Assembly (NCBI GenBank): GCA_910585635.1
Contig: CAJUFE010000051.1
Location: forward strand, 1 to 33,417
Reading direction: 5' to 3'
DNA: 33,417 bases
Source of the DNA: an uncultured Lachnospiraceae bacterium
GTDB taxonomy: Bacteria > Bacillota > Clostridia > Lachnospirales > Lachnospiraceae
This document shows, in pieces, positions 22,689 through 30,001 of the stretch; position 1 is the first letter of the stretch, and every line of letters starts with the position of its first letter. A program made the translations under genes and the position numbers. The notes under the pieces were generated by a model. That model saw only the letters and a program-made list of their open reading frames with translations, ran no database searches and was not told the DNA's origin.

Positions 22689-24536
22689 ATGACAGGATTC
22701 CGGAGATTGATCTCCTATATTTATGAATACGAAGGAAATGTGAAAGGAAAAAATGTAGGGTTCGTCAAGCTGGAGACCCGAAATGGCATGTGCAGGCTGA
22801 ACGTGAGCGTGAAAAAGCTGTACATGGGGAGCAGCGATATGGGGGTCTACCTGCTGACCGGGCGGCAGGAGATCTTCCTGGGGGATCTGTTCTTGCGGAA
22901 CGGATGCGGCGAGTTCCGCACCGTGGTCCAGCTGACCAATGTGCAGGATTCCGGCGAGACGATGGACGGATGTTACGGACTGACCCTCCACGGAAAAGGT
23001 GAGACCTGGCGTGTTTATACGACGATCTGGGAGGATGCGGTGGCCCAGGCGGCCCAGCTCACCCTGGAAAATGTGACCTCGGAAAATGCAGTGGAGCGGG
23101 ATGTAAAGGACGGCAGGCTCTCGTCGGTGGTGCCGGAGGAGCCCGCCAGGGAAAAGACTGATGCCGAGCAGCCAGCGTCCCGGGGCGAGCGTGATGCCGC
23201 GCAGCCAGCGTCCGGGGGCGGGGGCATGCGGCCAATGTCCGGGGACGAGAGAGAGGTCGTGCAGCAGACGCCTGAGGGGATGCGCGATGCTGTGCAGCGA
23301 GGATCCGAAGGCGAGGCCGATGCCACACAGGTGGCCAGAGAAAAAGGCCGCCCCAGGCACCGGGCGGCTATGGAAGGCAGGATGGCGTGGGATGGAGGGC
23401 CGGATAAGAGGACTGTGGAGGATGGAGCTGAGGCAGGAGCCGGAACAGGGCGAGAGCAGGTGGTGCAGATGCCAGAGACATCCGGACCGGCTCCAGAGTC
23501 GGTGAGGGTCTCCGAGGTAAAAGCTCCGGAGGTGAAAGAACTGACCATCCCCTCTTTTTTGGATACGACCAGGACCGATCGGCCTGTATCCGGCCGCAGC
23601 GATAAGGTAGTGGACTTTCGCGAAAAGAATGCCCAGAGGCCCGGGTCCTCCCAGCCGCCGAAGAGGGAGGTCTCTGCGCCCGGGGTATCCCTTCCCGACC
23701 ATGAGATGGGGCGGTTGGAGATGGAAACGGTATATCCGGATATCCCGCTGGAAAGAGCGGCGGCATCCGGACTCTTCTCCGCGCCTGCGCTGGCAGAGGC
23801 GGTATCCCCTGCCCCGAAGGAGCCAGTGGGCCAGGGCAGGACAGAAAGCCAGGCTTCCCAGACAGGGAGCCGGACCTCCTTGGCAGAAGACCAGGCTTCC
23901 CAGACAGGGAGCCGGACCTCCCTGGCAGAAGACCAGGCTTCCCAGGCAGGGATATGGCCGTCTAAGGCAGAAGACCAGCCTGTCCAGGCGGGCAGCGGGC
24001 AGGCCCCGGATACAGAGCAGCCGCCCCTGGTGATCCGCCAGTATGAGGAGGAGCCGCTGATCATCGGCGACCCCCAGGCCCTGGCGCGGCTGGATGAGCA
24101 GGAGGCTATGGAGAAGCTGGTCCCGGTATGGGATTTCTTTGCCGATACCTACCCCAAGATCCAGGCCTTTGACAGTGAGCACGGCTGCCAGGTCCTGGTG
24201 ATCAAGCCCCAGGATATCGGCCTTTTGCCCAGGGACATCTGGATCTACGGGAACAACAGCTTCCTGCTCCACGGCTACTATAACTATCGCTACCTGATCC
24301 TGGCACGTCTGGAGAACCCCAGAGGCATGCCCCGCTATCTCTTAGGCGTTCCCGGACATTATTACAGCAATGAAAAGTATATGGCCTCTATGTTCGGCTT
24401 CCCCCATTTTGTCCTGTCCAAGCGTCAGCCCGCCCAGGACGGCCGGTTCGGTTATTGGTATACGGATATCCGGATGGAGGAGAATGCGGCCTTAGGGGCA
24501 GCCGCCGTAGAGAAAGCAAGGAAGAGGGCCTATTAA
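22689..24536 (+). CDS. Lachnospiraceae protein of unknown function with long low-complexity middle
   Basis: 615 aa, cytoplasmic by appearance (no signal or membrane helix). Residues 1-130 are a folded beta-rich domain (ISYIYEYEGNVKGKNVGFVK; LNVSVKKLYMG; FRTVVQLTNVQDSG). Residues about 130-470 are low complexity, rich in Ala, Glu, Pro, Gly and Ser, and include a 14-residue tandem repeat. Residues about 475-600 form a second conserved-looking domain rich in Tyr, Phe and Trp (LVPVWDFFADTYPKIQAF, GLLPRDIWIYGNNSFLLHGY, LGVPGHYYSNEKYMASMFGF). I recall this C-terminal type as a domain of unknown function common in Lachnospiraceae (possibly DUF6128), but cannot verify that. It lies between rsmA and tadA. 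Confidence 0.72.
   Translation: MTGFRRLISYIYEYEGNVKGKNVGFVKLETRNGMCRLNVSVKKLYMGSSDMGVYLLTGRQEIFLGDLFLRNGCGEFRTVVQLTNVQDSGETMDGCYGLTLHGKGETWRVYTTIWEDAVAQAAQLTLENVTSENAVERDVKDGRLSSVVPEEPAREKTDAEQPASRGERDAAQPASGGGGMRPMSGDEREVVQQTPEGMRDAVQRGSEGEADATQVAREKGRPRHRAAMEGRMAWDGGPDKRTVEDGAEAGAGTGREQVVQMPETSGPAPESVRVSEVKAPEVKELTIPSFLDTTRTDRPVSGRSDKVVDFREKNAQRPGSSQPPKREVSAPGVSLPDHEMGRLEMETVYPDIPLERAAASGLFSAPALAEAVSPAPKEPVGQGRTESQASQTGSRTSLAEDQASQTGSRTSLAEDQASQAGIWPSKAEDQPVQAGSGQAPDTEQPPLVIRQYEEEPLIIGDPQALARLDEQEAMEKLVPVWDFFADTYPKIQAFDSEHGCQVLVIKPQDIGLLPRDIWIYGNNSFLLHGYYNYRYLILARLENPRGMPRYLLGVPGHYYSNEKYMASMFGFPHFVLSKRQPAQDGRFGYWYTDIRMEENAALGAAAVEKARKRAY
23849..24016 (+). repeat. In-frame 42-bp tandem repeat
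   Basis: Copies begin at 23849, 23891, 23933 and 23975, exactly 42 bp apart, encoding the 14-residue unit QASQTGSRTSLAED. The first two copies are nearly identical; the last two have diverged. The unit length keeps the frame, so copy number can vary without breaking the protein. Confidence 0.88.
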
Positions 24537-24660
24537 GGGCTTTTTGTGACCAGGATAAAGGAGCACGACGTGACAGATGCTTTGCCTGGGAAGGCGTATA
24601 TCGGCAGCGGAGGTGGTCACAGGCAGGTGGGTGGCGGTCATCCCGGCCAAGGAGGAGATC

Positions 24661-25866
24661 ATGGAAAAGATACAAAAAGAGCGCCTGACGGAGGATGAGC
24701 GCTACATGAAAGAAGCCATCCGTCAGGCCCGGAAGGCGGAAGATTTAGGCGAGGTGCCGATCGGTTGTGTGATCGTACAGGAGGGGAAGATCATCGCCCG
24801 GGGCTATAACCGTCGGATGATCGACCATACCACCCTGGCCCACGCGGAGATCCTGGCGATCAAAAAAGCCTGCCGGAAGCTTAAGGACTGGCGTCTGGAG
24901 GGCTGCAGGATCTATATCACCTTAGAGCCCTGCCCCATGTGCGCCGGCGCGATCGTGCAGGCCAGGATCCCGGAGGTGGTGATCGGCTGCATGAACCCCA
25001 AGGCGGGCTGCGCAGGCTCTGTGACCGATCTTCTCCATCAGGAAGGCTTTAACCACCGATGCCAGGTGGAGACCGGCGTGCTGGGAGAGGCGTGCTCGCA
25101 GATGATGAAGGATTTTTTTAAGCGGCTGCGCGAACAGGAGAAAGAAAAGAAGCAGGAGAAAACTGCTCCTGGAGAGGACTTGAGAAAAATGCGTTATAAA
25201 CTGGCGATCTTCGATATGGACGGCACGATCCTGGACACGATCCAGGACCTTGCCGATACCATGAACTATACACTGGAGGTATCCGGCTATCCGCTGCGCA
25301 CCCTCCAGGAGGTCAAGAGCTTTGTGGGCAACGGGATCCGCAACCTGATCCGGCGGGCCGTGCCGGAGACGGTCCGTGGGGATGAGGCGGAGATCGAACG
25401 GCTCTATGAGGTCTTTTCGGCCCACTATAAAGAGCACTGTGCCGACACTACAAAGCCCTACGAAGGGATCTGCGCCCTCTTAAGGCAGCTAAAAGAAGCC
25501 AAGATCAAGACCGCCGTGGTCTCCAATAAAGCCGACTTCGGCGTCCAGGAGCTGTGCGCCCGTTACTTTCCGGGCCTTTTCGACGTGGCCATAGGGGAAC
25601 AGCCCGGCCTCGCCAAAAAGCCTGCTCCGGACATGGTGGGCCAGGTCCTGTCCCGACTTGCCGCCGCGCCAAAGGAGGCGGTCTACATCGGCGACTCCGA
25701 GGTGGACATCGCCACGGCAAAAAATGCCGCTATGGACGGGGTCATCGTCAGCTGGGGCTTTCGGGACCCGGCTGTTTTAAAGGAGCAGGGGGCAAAGGTG
25801 ATCGTCTCCTCTGTGCCGGAGCTACAGGCCCTGCTGCTCACGCCTGCGCCGTCCACGGCCACATGA
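24661..25866 (+). CDS. tadA: Fusion of tRNA adenosine deaminase (TadA) and HAD phosphatase
   Basis: A 401-aa two-domain protein. Residues 1-165 are TadA, which makes inosine at the wobble base of tRNA: zinc motif HAEILAIK with the catalytic Glu, and PCPMCAGAI with both Cys ligands. Residues 177-401 are a complete HAD phosphatase of the phosphoglycolate/pyrophosphatase type: FDMDGTILD (motif I), VVSNKADF (motif II), KKPAPD, and YIGDSEVDIATAKNA (motif IV). The linker is a charged helix (FKRLREQEKEKKQEK). An internal ATG at 25189 in frame has GGAGAGG at 25171-25177, so the phosphatase may also be made alone. AAGGAGG at 24649-24655 fixes the main start. No stop or frameshift separates the halves. 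Confidence 0.88.
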   Translation: MEKIQKERLTEDERYMKEAIRQARKAEDLGEVPIGCVIVQEGKIIARGYNRRMIDHTTLAHAEILAIKKACRKLKDWRLEGCRIYITLEPCPMCAGAIVQARIPEVVIGCMNPKAGCAGSVTDLLHQEGFNHRCQVETGVLGEACSQMMKDFFKRLREQEKEKKQEKTAPGEDLRKMRYKLAIFDMDGTILDTIQDLADTMNYTLEVSGYPLRTLQEVKSFVGNGIRNLIRRAVPETVRGDEAEIERLYEVFSAHYKEHCADTTKPYEGICALLRQLKEAKIKTAVVSNKADFGVQELCARYFPGLFDVAIGEQPGLAKKPAPDMVGQVLSRLAAAPKEAVYIGDSEVDIATAKNAAMDGVIVSWGFRDPAVLKEQGAKVIVSSVPELQALLLTPAPSTAT

Positions 25867-25936
25867 CGGCTGAGGTCAGGGATGGGTCTAGGAAGATCTG
25901 GATCCATACCCGCGCCGTCCACGGCCACATGATGGC
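25846..25936. repeat. Direct repeat of the tadA-HAD 3' end
   Basis: Bases 25846-25870, which span the last codons and stop of the fusion gene, recur at 25912-25936 with one difference in 25 (core GCGCCGTCCACGGCCACATG), 66 bp apart. Confidence 0.85.
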
Positions 25937-25967
25937 GAAAAGGGGGTATCATTTGGGCCATGGGGCC

Positions 25968-26045
25968 TGCTCCGGGAGGGGCATATCGTGTAAGAGGACG
26001 GATCCTAACGTCTTGTTAGGTCCTGTTACATGATATGCCCCTCCC
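25968..26045. repeat. Dispersed hairpin repeat, copy C
   Basis: GGGAGGGGCATATCGTGTAA (25974-25993) faces TTACATGATATGCCCCTCCC (26026-26045), 19 of 20 pairs, with a nested stem CCTAAC (26004-26009) and GTTAGG (26015-26020). It shares CTCCGGGAGGG and ATGCCCCTCCC with copies A and D. The structure may also end the tadA-HAD message, though no T-run follows. The remainder of 25867-26172 holds the direct repeat and a promoter, but no gene. Confidence 0.75.
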
Positions 26046-26121
26046 TTTGCTGTTTAAGGCGGCAAGTTTTCAGGTATCCATCCGACCCGTCATATCTATG
26101 ACGCGATAGTGAGAGGTACCG

Positions 26122-26130
26122 TGCTATACT
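26122..26130 (+). promoter_or_regulatory. Extended -10 promoter upstream of the metallo-beta-lactamase remnant
   Basis: TGCTATACT (TGC then TATACT 26125-26130), without a recognisable -35 box. It lies about 45 bases before the strong ribosome site AAGGAGG at 26158-26164. Confidence 0.45.
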
Positions 26131-26172
26131 CCATATAGTGACCTATAAAAAAGGGATAAGGAGGGCGACCAG

Positions 26173-27139
26173 ATGAGCACCTATATCATGACGGACATAT
26201 GTGGATCACTCCGCCCTGGACTCTTATATGTTCTGCATCAAGGTGTCCGGCAAGACGATCCTGTTCACCGGGGATTTCCGGGAGCATGGCATCGTGGGGC
26301 AGCAAGGCCGCCTGGAGAGAGTGCTTAAAAAGTATGTACCTGGCCCGGTGGATATCTTGATCACCGAGGGGACCATGCTAAGCCGCGCCAAAGAGGTAGA
26401 GGACAGTCTTGTTAAGTCGGAGCAGGAGCTGGGCAAGGAGGCTGGAAAGCTTTTTCAAGAACACAAGTATAACTTTGTCCTTGTCTCTTCTACGAACCTG
26501 GACAGCATCATGGGGTTTTATCACCATACACCGAAGGAGATGCATTTTGTCTGCGATCTGTATCAGGCACAGGTCTTGATCACGGCTATGGCGGATATGG
26601 AGGCAAAGGGTCGTTTTCCGGCGTACTGGCCCTCCAGAGAGCATCCCGTGGTACGGGTGCTGGGAAGACCGGACAGCCGGTGGGCCAGGCTGCGCCAGAT
26701 CGGGGATACCATGGAGAGGCCTCTGTGGTTCCGCTCGATCACCGATGAGGAGTTGGAGCGGGACGGCTTTGTCCTGCTGGCCCGGAAAAATACCCATCCG
26801 GAGGACTATATAAGTCCCTTTGAAGCGCTGCGGGACAAGTTCTTTGACCGGGACGGACAGATCATCTACTCCATGTGGAAGGGGTATCTGGAGGAGGAGC
26901 ATGCGGATAAGGATCTGCTCCGGTTCATCGGCGGACGTCCCTACCGGTCCCTGCATACCAGCGGGCACGCCTATGTGGAGACCCTTGCCAAGGTGATCGG
27001 GCTGGCAGATCCGAAGGTGATCATCCCCATGCACACCCAGTGCCCGGAGGCCTTTACCTCCATCCCGGCCTTTGCCCCTTACCATGACCGGGTGAAGGTG
27101 CCCCGGGACGGGATCAGGCTGTCGTTGGATACTTTGTGA
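26173..27139 (+). pseudogene. N-terminally deleted metallo-beta-lactamase-fold hydrolase (RNase J/beta-CASP-like)
   Basis: From 26201 the frame reads GTG-GAT-CAC-TCC onward for 312 codons: VDHSALDSYMFCIKVSGKTI, then LFTGDFREHG, a central domain, and the C-terminal SLHTSGHAYVETLAKVIG and VIIPMHTQCPEAF. This matches the later half of the MBL fold in RNase J-like proteins. The first part, with the HxHxDH metal site, is missing. A good ribosome site and ATG survive at 26158-26175, but that frame (MSTYIMTD...) is offset from the 26201 frame by 28 bases, and the longer frame meets TGA at 26189. An internal deletion with frame loss is the simplest explanation, leaving no intact metal centre. GTG 26201 has no ribosome site. 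Confidence 0.78.
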
Positions 27140-27188
27140 TCAGACACGGGATCAGGAGTTACGTAAGCGTTTACGGAAAGGAAAGGTT

Positions 27189-28637
27189 ATGATCAGATCG
27201 CTGGAAGAAAGGGCCGCGAGTGTTGCCGTTGAGTTTGTAAGAGCGGTGGCAAAGATCGATCCATATCTGCTCCATGATGACTATTTTATGGATATCGGAA
27301 CGAAAAGGATCTGGTCCTCATGGATCACGGGAGCCGGGATGACCGTAGCGGATCTTCTGAAAGAGGCAGGCAGACGGCAAGAGGGGAGAGCCTATGCATT
27401 GTCCGGGAAAGAGGATATCGTGGGGTATATGATGTGCGAGGGGGATCTGTACAGCAAGCTGTATGGATACGACGCATATCAAGGGGATATTTATGGAGAT
27501 GGCGATGAGGCAAAAAAATTGTACTTTAAATTACATGCGATCTCGGAAAGATATGGCCTGTACTTTGAGTGGAACGGTGGAGCGCTGGACTTCCATGATG
27601 TTACCTATACAACGATCGGCCGTTTGCTGGGATATCGGTTCTATGACGGTGAGAGGACAGACTGTCCGGTGGTGATCGTAGGGCCAGATGGAAGTACAAG
27701 GACCATGCTCAGGGTATATGCATATGGCGGACTGATCGGACGTCTGGAAACTGGAAGGGGTTTTACGCACTTAGCGGAGAGCAAGAGCTATCCCAGATAT
27801 CTGGGCGAAACGTATTTTTCAGCAGCTGATGAGAAGGATAGGGGCTATCTGCGGTATATGGATGAAAACCATGTATGCTCCGGAAGAGAGGCGGACTACC
27901 AGGGAGAGACCCTTTGCCAGAAATTAAGCTATCGGCTGCAGACACTATTAAAGGACTCCTATTTTGGGGATCTTGCGGAACCCAGATATCTGGACCTGAT
28001 CTTAAAAGCCGCGGAGAAACGATTTATAAAAAGGGGCGGGGATCTTGGCGAGCGGAGGATCCAGACCGCGATCGTAAAACAGCATATGAAAAAAGCACCG
28101 GAGGACGGCTGGTGTGTGGTCGATATGGAGTATGGGGTGAAAGGGAAGCTGAGCCCGTCTGGAAGAGTCTTTAAGCCGGATATCGTGGTATTTGATCAAG
28201 ACCATGGCTTTGGGCTTATCGAATTGAAATACGCGGACGAGAGTACCGAAAATCTAGCGAAGCATTATACCGATATGCGCTATATCATACATAATGAGGA
28301 AGCTGTGGAGGAGATCACAGGAGAGTTAAAAAGAAGGAGCGCATATCTGTGGGGGTATGGCCTGATCAGCGACCCCATCTATCAGGCGATGAACGCTCCC
28401 GATGCGCCCAAGCTCTGGCAGGGATTTTTATTTGTGGGCGGCAGACGTGAGAACGCCGTCCGCTTTGTGAAAGGCCTGGCTGCCCGTTGTGAGGAGATCG
28501 TCACAGATGCGGACTGCCGTTTCGCGTTCTTCCCCTATGAAGAAGAAAACAGCACCGAGAGCATCCAGGCGATCCGGCTGGACCTTCAGTCCATGCAGCC
28601 ATATGGGCAGTTCACAGAGGAGTGGGAGGATGCGTAA
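27189..28637 (+). CDS. Uncharacterised protein with PD-(D/E)XK nuclease-like motif
   Basis: 482 aa, no signal or membrane helix, not recognised as a named family. Residues about 285-347 carry a pattern typical of the PD-(D/E)XK fold: GERRIQTAI (Glu288), DMEYGV, KPDIVVFD (Pro330-Asp331) and LIELK (Glu345, Lys347), with the usual 14-residue spacing. The N-terminal 270 residues are of unknown fold, rich in Tyr and Gly. The DNA is visibly richer in A and T than its neighbours, hinting at transfer. AAAGGAAAGG precedes ATG 27189. The next gene overlaps its end by 8 bases. A nuclease role is plausible, but the motif alone does not prove it. Confidence 0.7.
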   Translation: MIRSLEERAASVAVEFVRAVAKIDPYLLHDDYFMDIGTKRIWSSWITGAGMTVADLLKEAGRRQEGRAYALSGKEDIVGYMMCEGDLYSKLYGYDAYQGDIYGDGDEAKKLYFKLHAISERYGLYFEWNGGALDFHDVTYTTIGRLLGYRFYDGERTDCPVVIVGPDGSTRTMLRVYAYGGLIGRLETGRGFTHLAESKSYPRYLGETYFSAADEKDRGYLRYMDENHVCSGREADYQGETLCQKLSYRLQTLLKDSYFGDLAEPRYLDLILKAAEKRFIKRGGDLGERRIQTAIVKQHMKKAPEDGWCVVDMEYGVKGKLSPSGRVFKPDIVVFDQDHGFGLIELKYADESTENLAKHYTDMRYIIHNEEAVEEITGELKRRSAYLWGYGLISDPIYQAMNAPDAPKLWQGFLFVGGRRENAVRFVKGLAARCEEIVTDADCRFAFFPYEEENSTESIQAIRLDLQSMQPYGQFTEEWEDA

Positions 28638-29034
28638 AGGGATCTTCTGGTTCCCCTGCGCCAGAGGCGAGGCGGGAGAGCTGGTCTTTACGGGAGAGAT
28701 CCTCGCCCTCCCGGTCCCCTGTGACGAGGATGGGACCCCAAAAGTCCCCACGTCTTTTAACGCGAAAAACGGTTGTTCGAACACCCATAAAGCTTCCTGG
28801 ACCACGGTCACGGCAGGGCGGAAAGATCTGCGGAAAGTCCCGTGGGACCAGTTCCCCAGGGGGCGGGTGGAGATCGCCCATGGGAGGGCGTTGGTGTTCA
28901 TGAACCCACAGATCCTAAACTGCGCTGACTATCTGGAACGGATCAAGGAGACATTCCAGATCGGGTGCCTGGATGTCCGGGTCAAGATCGATAACTCTGC
29001 CCATTATCAGTGCAGGATAGTAGAGGACGCATAA
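28630..29034 (+). CDS. Small protein of unknown function, coupled to the PD-(D/E)XK gene
   Basis: 134 aa, starting MRKGIFWFPCARGEAGELVF. It is rich in aromatic and basic residues and has no recognisable domain; segments such as KVPWDQFPRGRVEIAHGRAL and FMNPQILNCADYLERIK look folded. ATG 28630 lies inside the end of the upstream gene (8-bp overlap) with GAGGAG at 28617-28622, so the two are translationally coupled and probably work together. The frame is open upstream to 28489, but that part overlaps the longer gene and has no site. Confidence 0.68.
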   Translation: MRKGIFWFPCARGEAGELVFTGEILALPVPCDEDGTPKVPTSFNAKNGCSNTHKASWTTVTAGRKDLRKVPWDQFPRGRVEIAHGRALVFMNPQILNCADYLERIKETFQIGCLDVRVKIDNSAHYQCRIVEDA

Positions 29035-29099
29035 GAGGAGAGCGTCTGCAGCCCAAAGATAGACGTGCCACACTGATGTCGCTGAAAGCTGAGCGGGTA

Positions 29100-29108
29100 T
29101 GCTATGAT
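29100..29108 (+). promoter_or_regulatory. Extended -10 promoter of the double-HTH regulator
   Basis: TGCTATGAT (TGC then TATGAT 29103-29108), 22 bases before the ATG at 29131. No good -35 box. It suggests the regulator has its own start besides read-through. Confidence 0.45.
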
Positions 29109-29130
29109 AGATCCATCAAAGGAGGGCGTG

Positions 29131-29676
29131 ATGAGTGATAAGGTGAAAATGTCGAAGCTGGAGCGCCAGCTTAAGCTGTATGAGGTTTTACTCCCCTATG
29201 CGATAGCCCAGTTTAGCGAGATCTGCCAGGTGTACCCTTACAACAAACGCCTGCTCCAGCGGGATCTGGCAGATCTTAAGGCTGCGGGGCTGGTGGCCGT
29301 AAAATATTCCAGGAAAGGAAAGGGATATGTAAAAACGGGGATCCCGGACTTTGAGGAGGACGTCCCGCCCAAGAGAAAAATGTACTTAAAGAAGCTGGAC
29401 CGCCTGGGAAGGCTGCTGTCTGAGCTGGTGAACGAGGATCAGGAAGAGGGCGATCCGCAAGGATGTGTCACGGCCAAGGTCTGCTATGATACGTTGTTCC
29501 CCGGCCTGTCGGAGCGGACGAGGCAGCGGGATTTTGCGATCCTGCGCAAGCTGGGGCATCAGATCTTTTATGATCATGTAGACCACTGTTTTTCTTATAA
29601 TGAAGATGATTTCCGTCTGGGCTGGGTGGACGCGCCAAAGAAGATCGATGATGCTTACCTGGACGGGGTCTGGTGA
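29131..29676 (+). CDS. Regulator with two DeoR/WYL-type helix-turn-helix segments
   Basis: A 181-aa protein. Residues about 8-70 form a winged helix like that of WYL/DeoR regulators (FSEICQVYPYNKRLLQRDLADLKAAGLV, wing KYSRKGKGYV). Residues about 110-165 form a second, similar segment (DTLFPGLSERTRQRDFAILRKLGHQI). Both contain an R-x-x-Q-R-D-x-A-x-L pattern, as if from an internal duplication. There is no WYL ligand domain. ATG 29131 is chosen because AAAGGAGGG lies at 29118-29126; the in-frame ATG 29104 lies in the -10 box. It follows the two unknown genes and may control them. Confidence 0.74.
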   Translation: MSDKVKMSKLERQLKLYEVLLPYAIAQFSEICQVYPYNKRLLQRDLADLKAAGLVAVKYSRKGKGYVKTGIPDFEEDVPPKRKMYLKKLDRLGRLLSELVNEDQEEGDPQGCVTAKVCYDTLFPGLSERTRQRDFAILRKLGHQIFYDHVDHCFSYNEDDFRLGWVDAPKKIDDAYLDGVW

Positions 29677-29719
29677 CCGACTATGCGTTACGATCCACAC
29701 CCACGCCAGCTAAAGTAGC

Positions 29720-29880
29720 GCAGGGAGGGTCCTGTCACAAAAGGAACCCCTAGAAAAACGTCGGCGCTTAGCGAGGTCTTTTCGAGCTTAGCGTCCGTTA
29801 CGTTTTTCTCGGAGCGAGAGCGCGGTGACGTTGTGGCAGGTCCCTCCCGGAGCGGACCCTTGGCCAACCTGTGAAAAGTA
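29720..29880. repeat. Dispersed hairpin repeat, copy D (longest)
   Basis: Outer arms GAGGGTCCTGTCACAA (29724-29739) and TTGTGGCAGGTCCCTC (29830-29845) pair at 14 of 16. Inner arms built on GAAAAACGT...GCTTAGC and GCTTAGC...ACGTTTTTC form a second hairpin. The right end TCGGAGCGAGAGCGCG...CGGAGCGG matches copy A. It sits between the accessory module and the SRP RNA promoter; the rest of 29677-29920 holds no gene. Confidence 0.72.
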
Positions 29881-29920
29881 ACGGCTATGCGCTGCCCTCG
29901 ACCGCTTTTTCTCATAACCC

Positions 29921-29950
29921 TTGACAAACCCGCCCCCCACCATGTATACT
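29921..29950 (+). promoter_or_regulatory. Promoter of the SRP RNA gene
   Basis: Perfect TTGACA (29921-29926), 18-bp spacer, TATACT (29945-29950). Transcription should begin near 29957. Confidence 0.82.
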
Positions 29951-30001
29951 TAACACGCTGGCCTTCAAAAGAAGGACAGCCCCAAACCCGTCATAACCTT
30001 T

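Noticed and set aside
22635..24272. 545-codon minus-strand frame opposite the 615-aa gene
   Set aside because: The plus frame has the ribosome site, in-frame 42-bp repeats and two domain-like ends. The minus frame is a product of codon bias.
28489..28629. Longer N-terminus for the 134-aa protein
   Set aside because: The extra 47 codons overlap the end of the PD-(D/E)XK gene, have no ribosome site and give Arg/Ser-rich sequence; GAGGAG before 28630 fits the shorter form.
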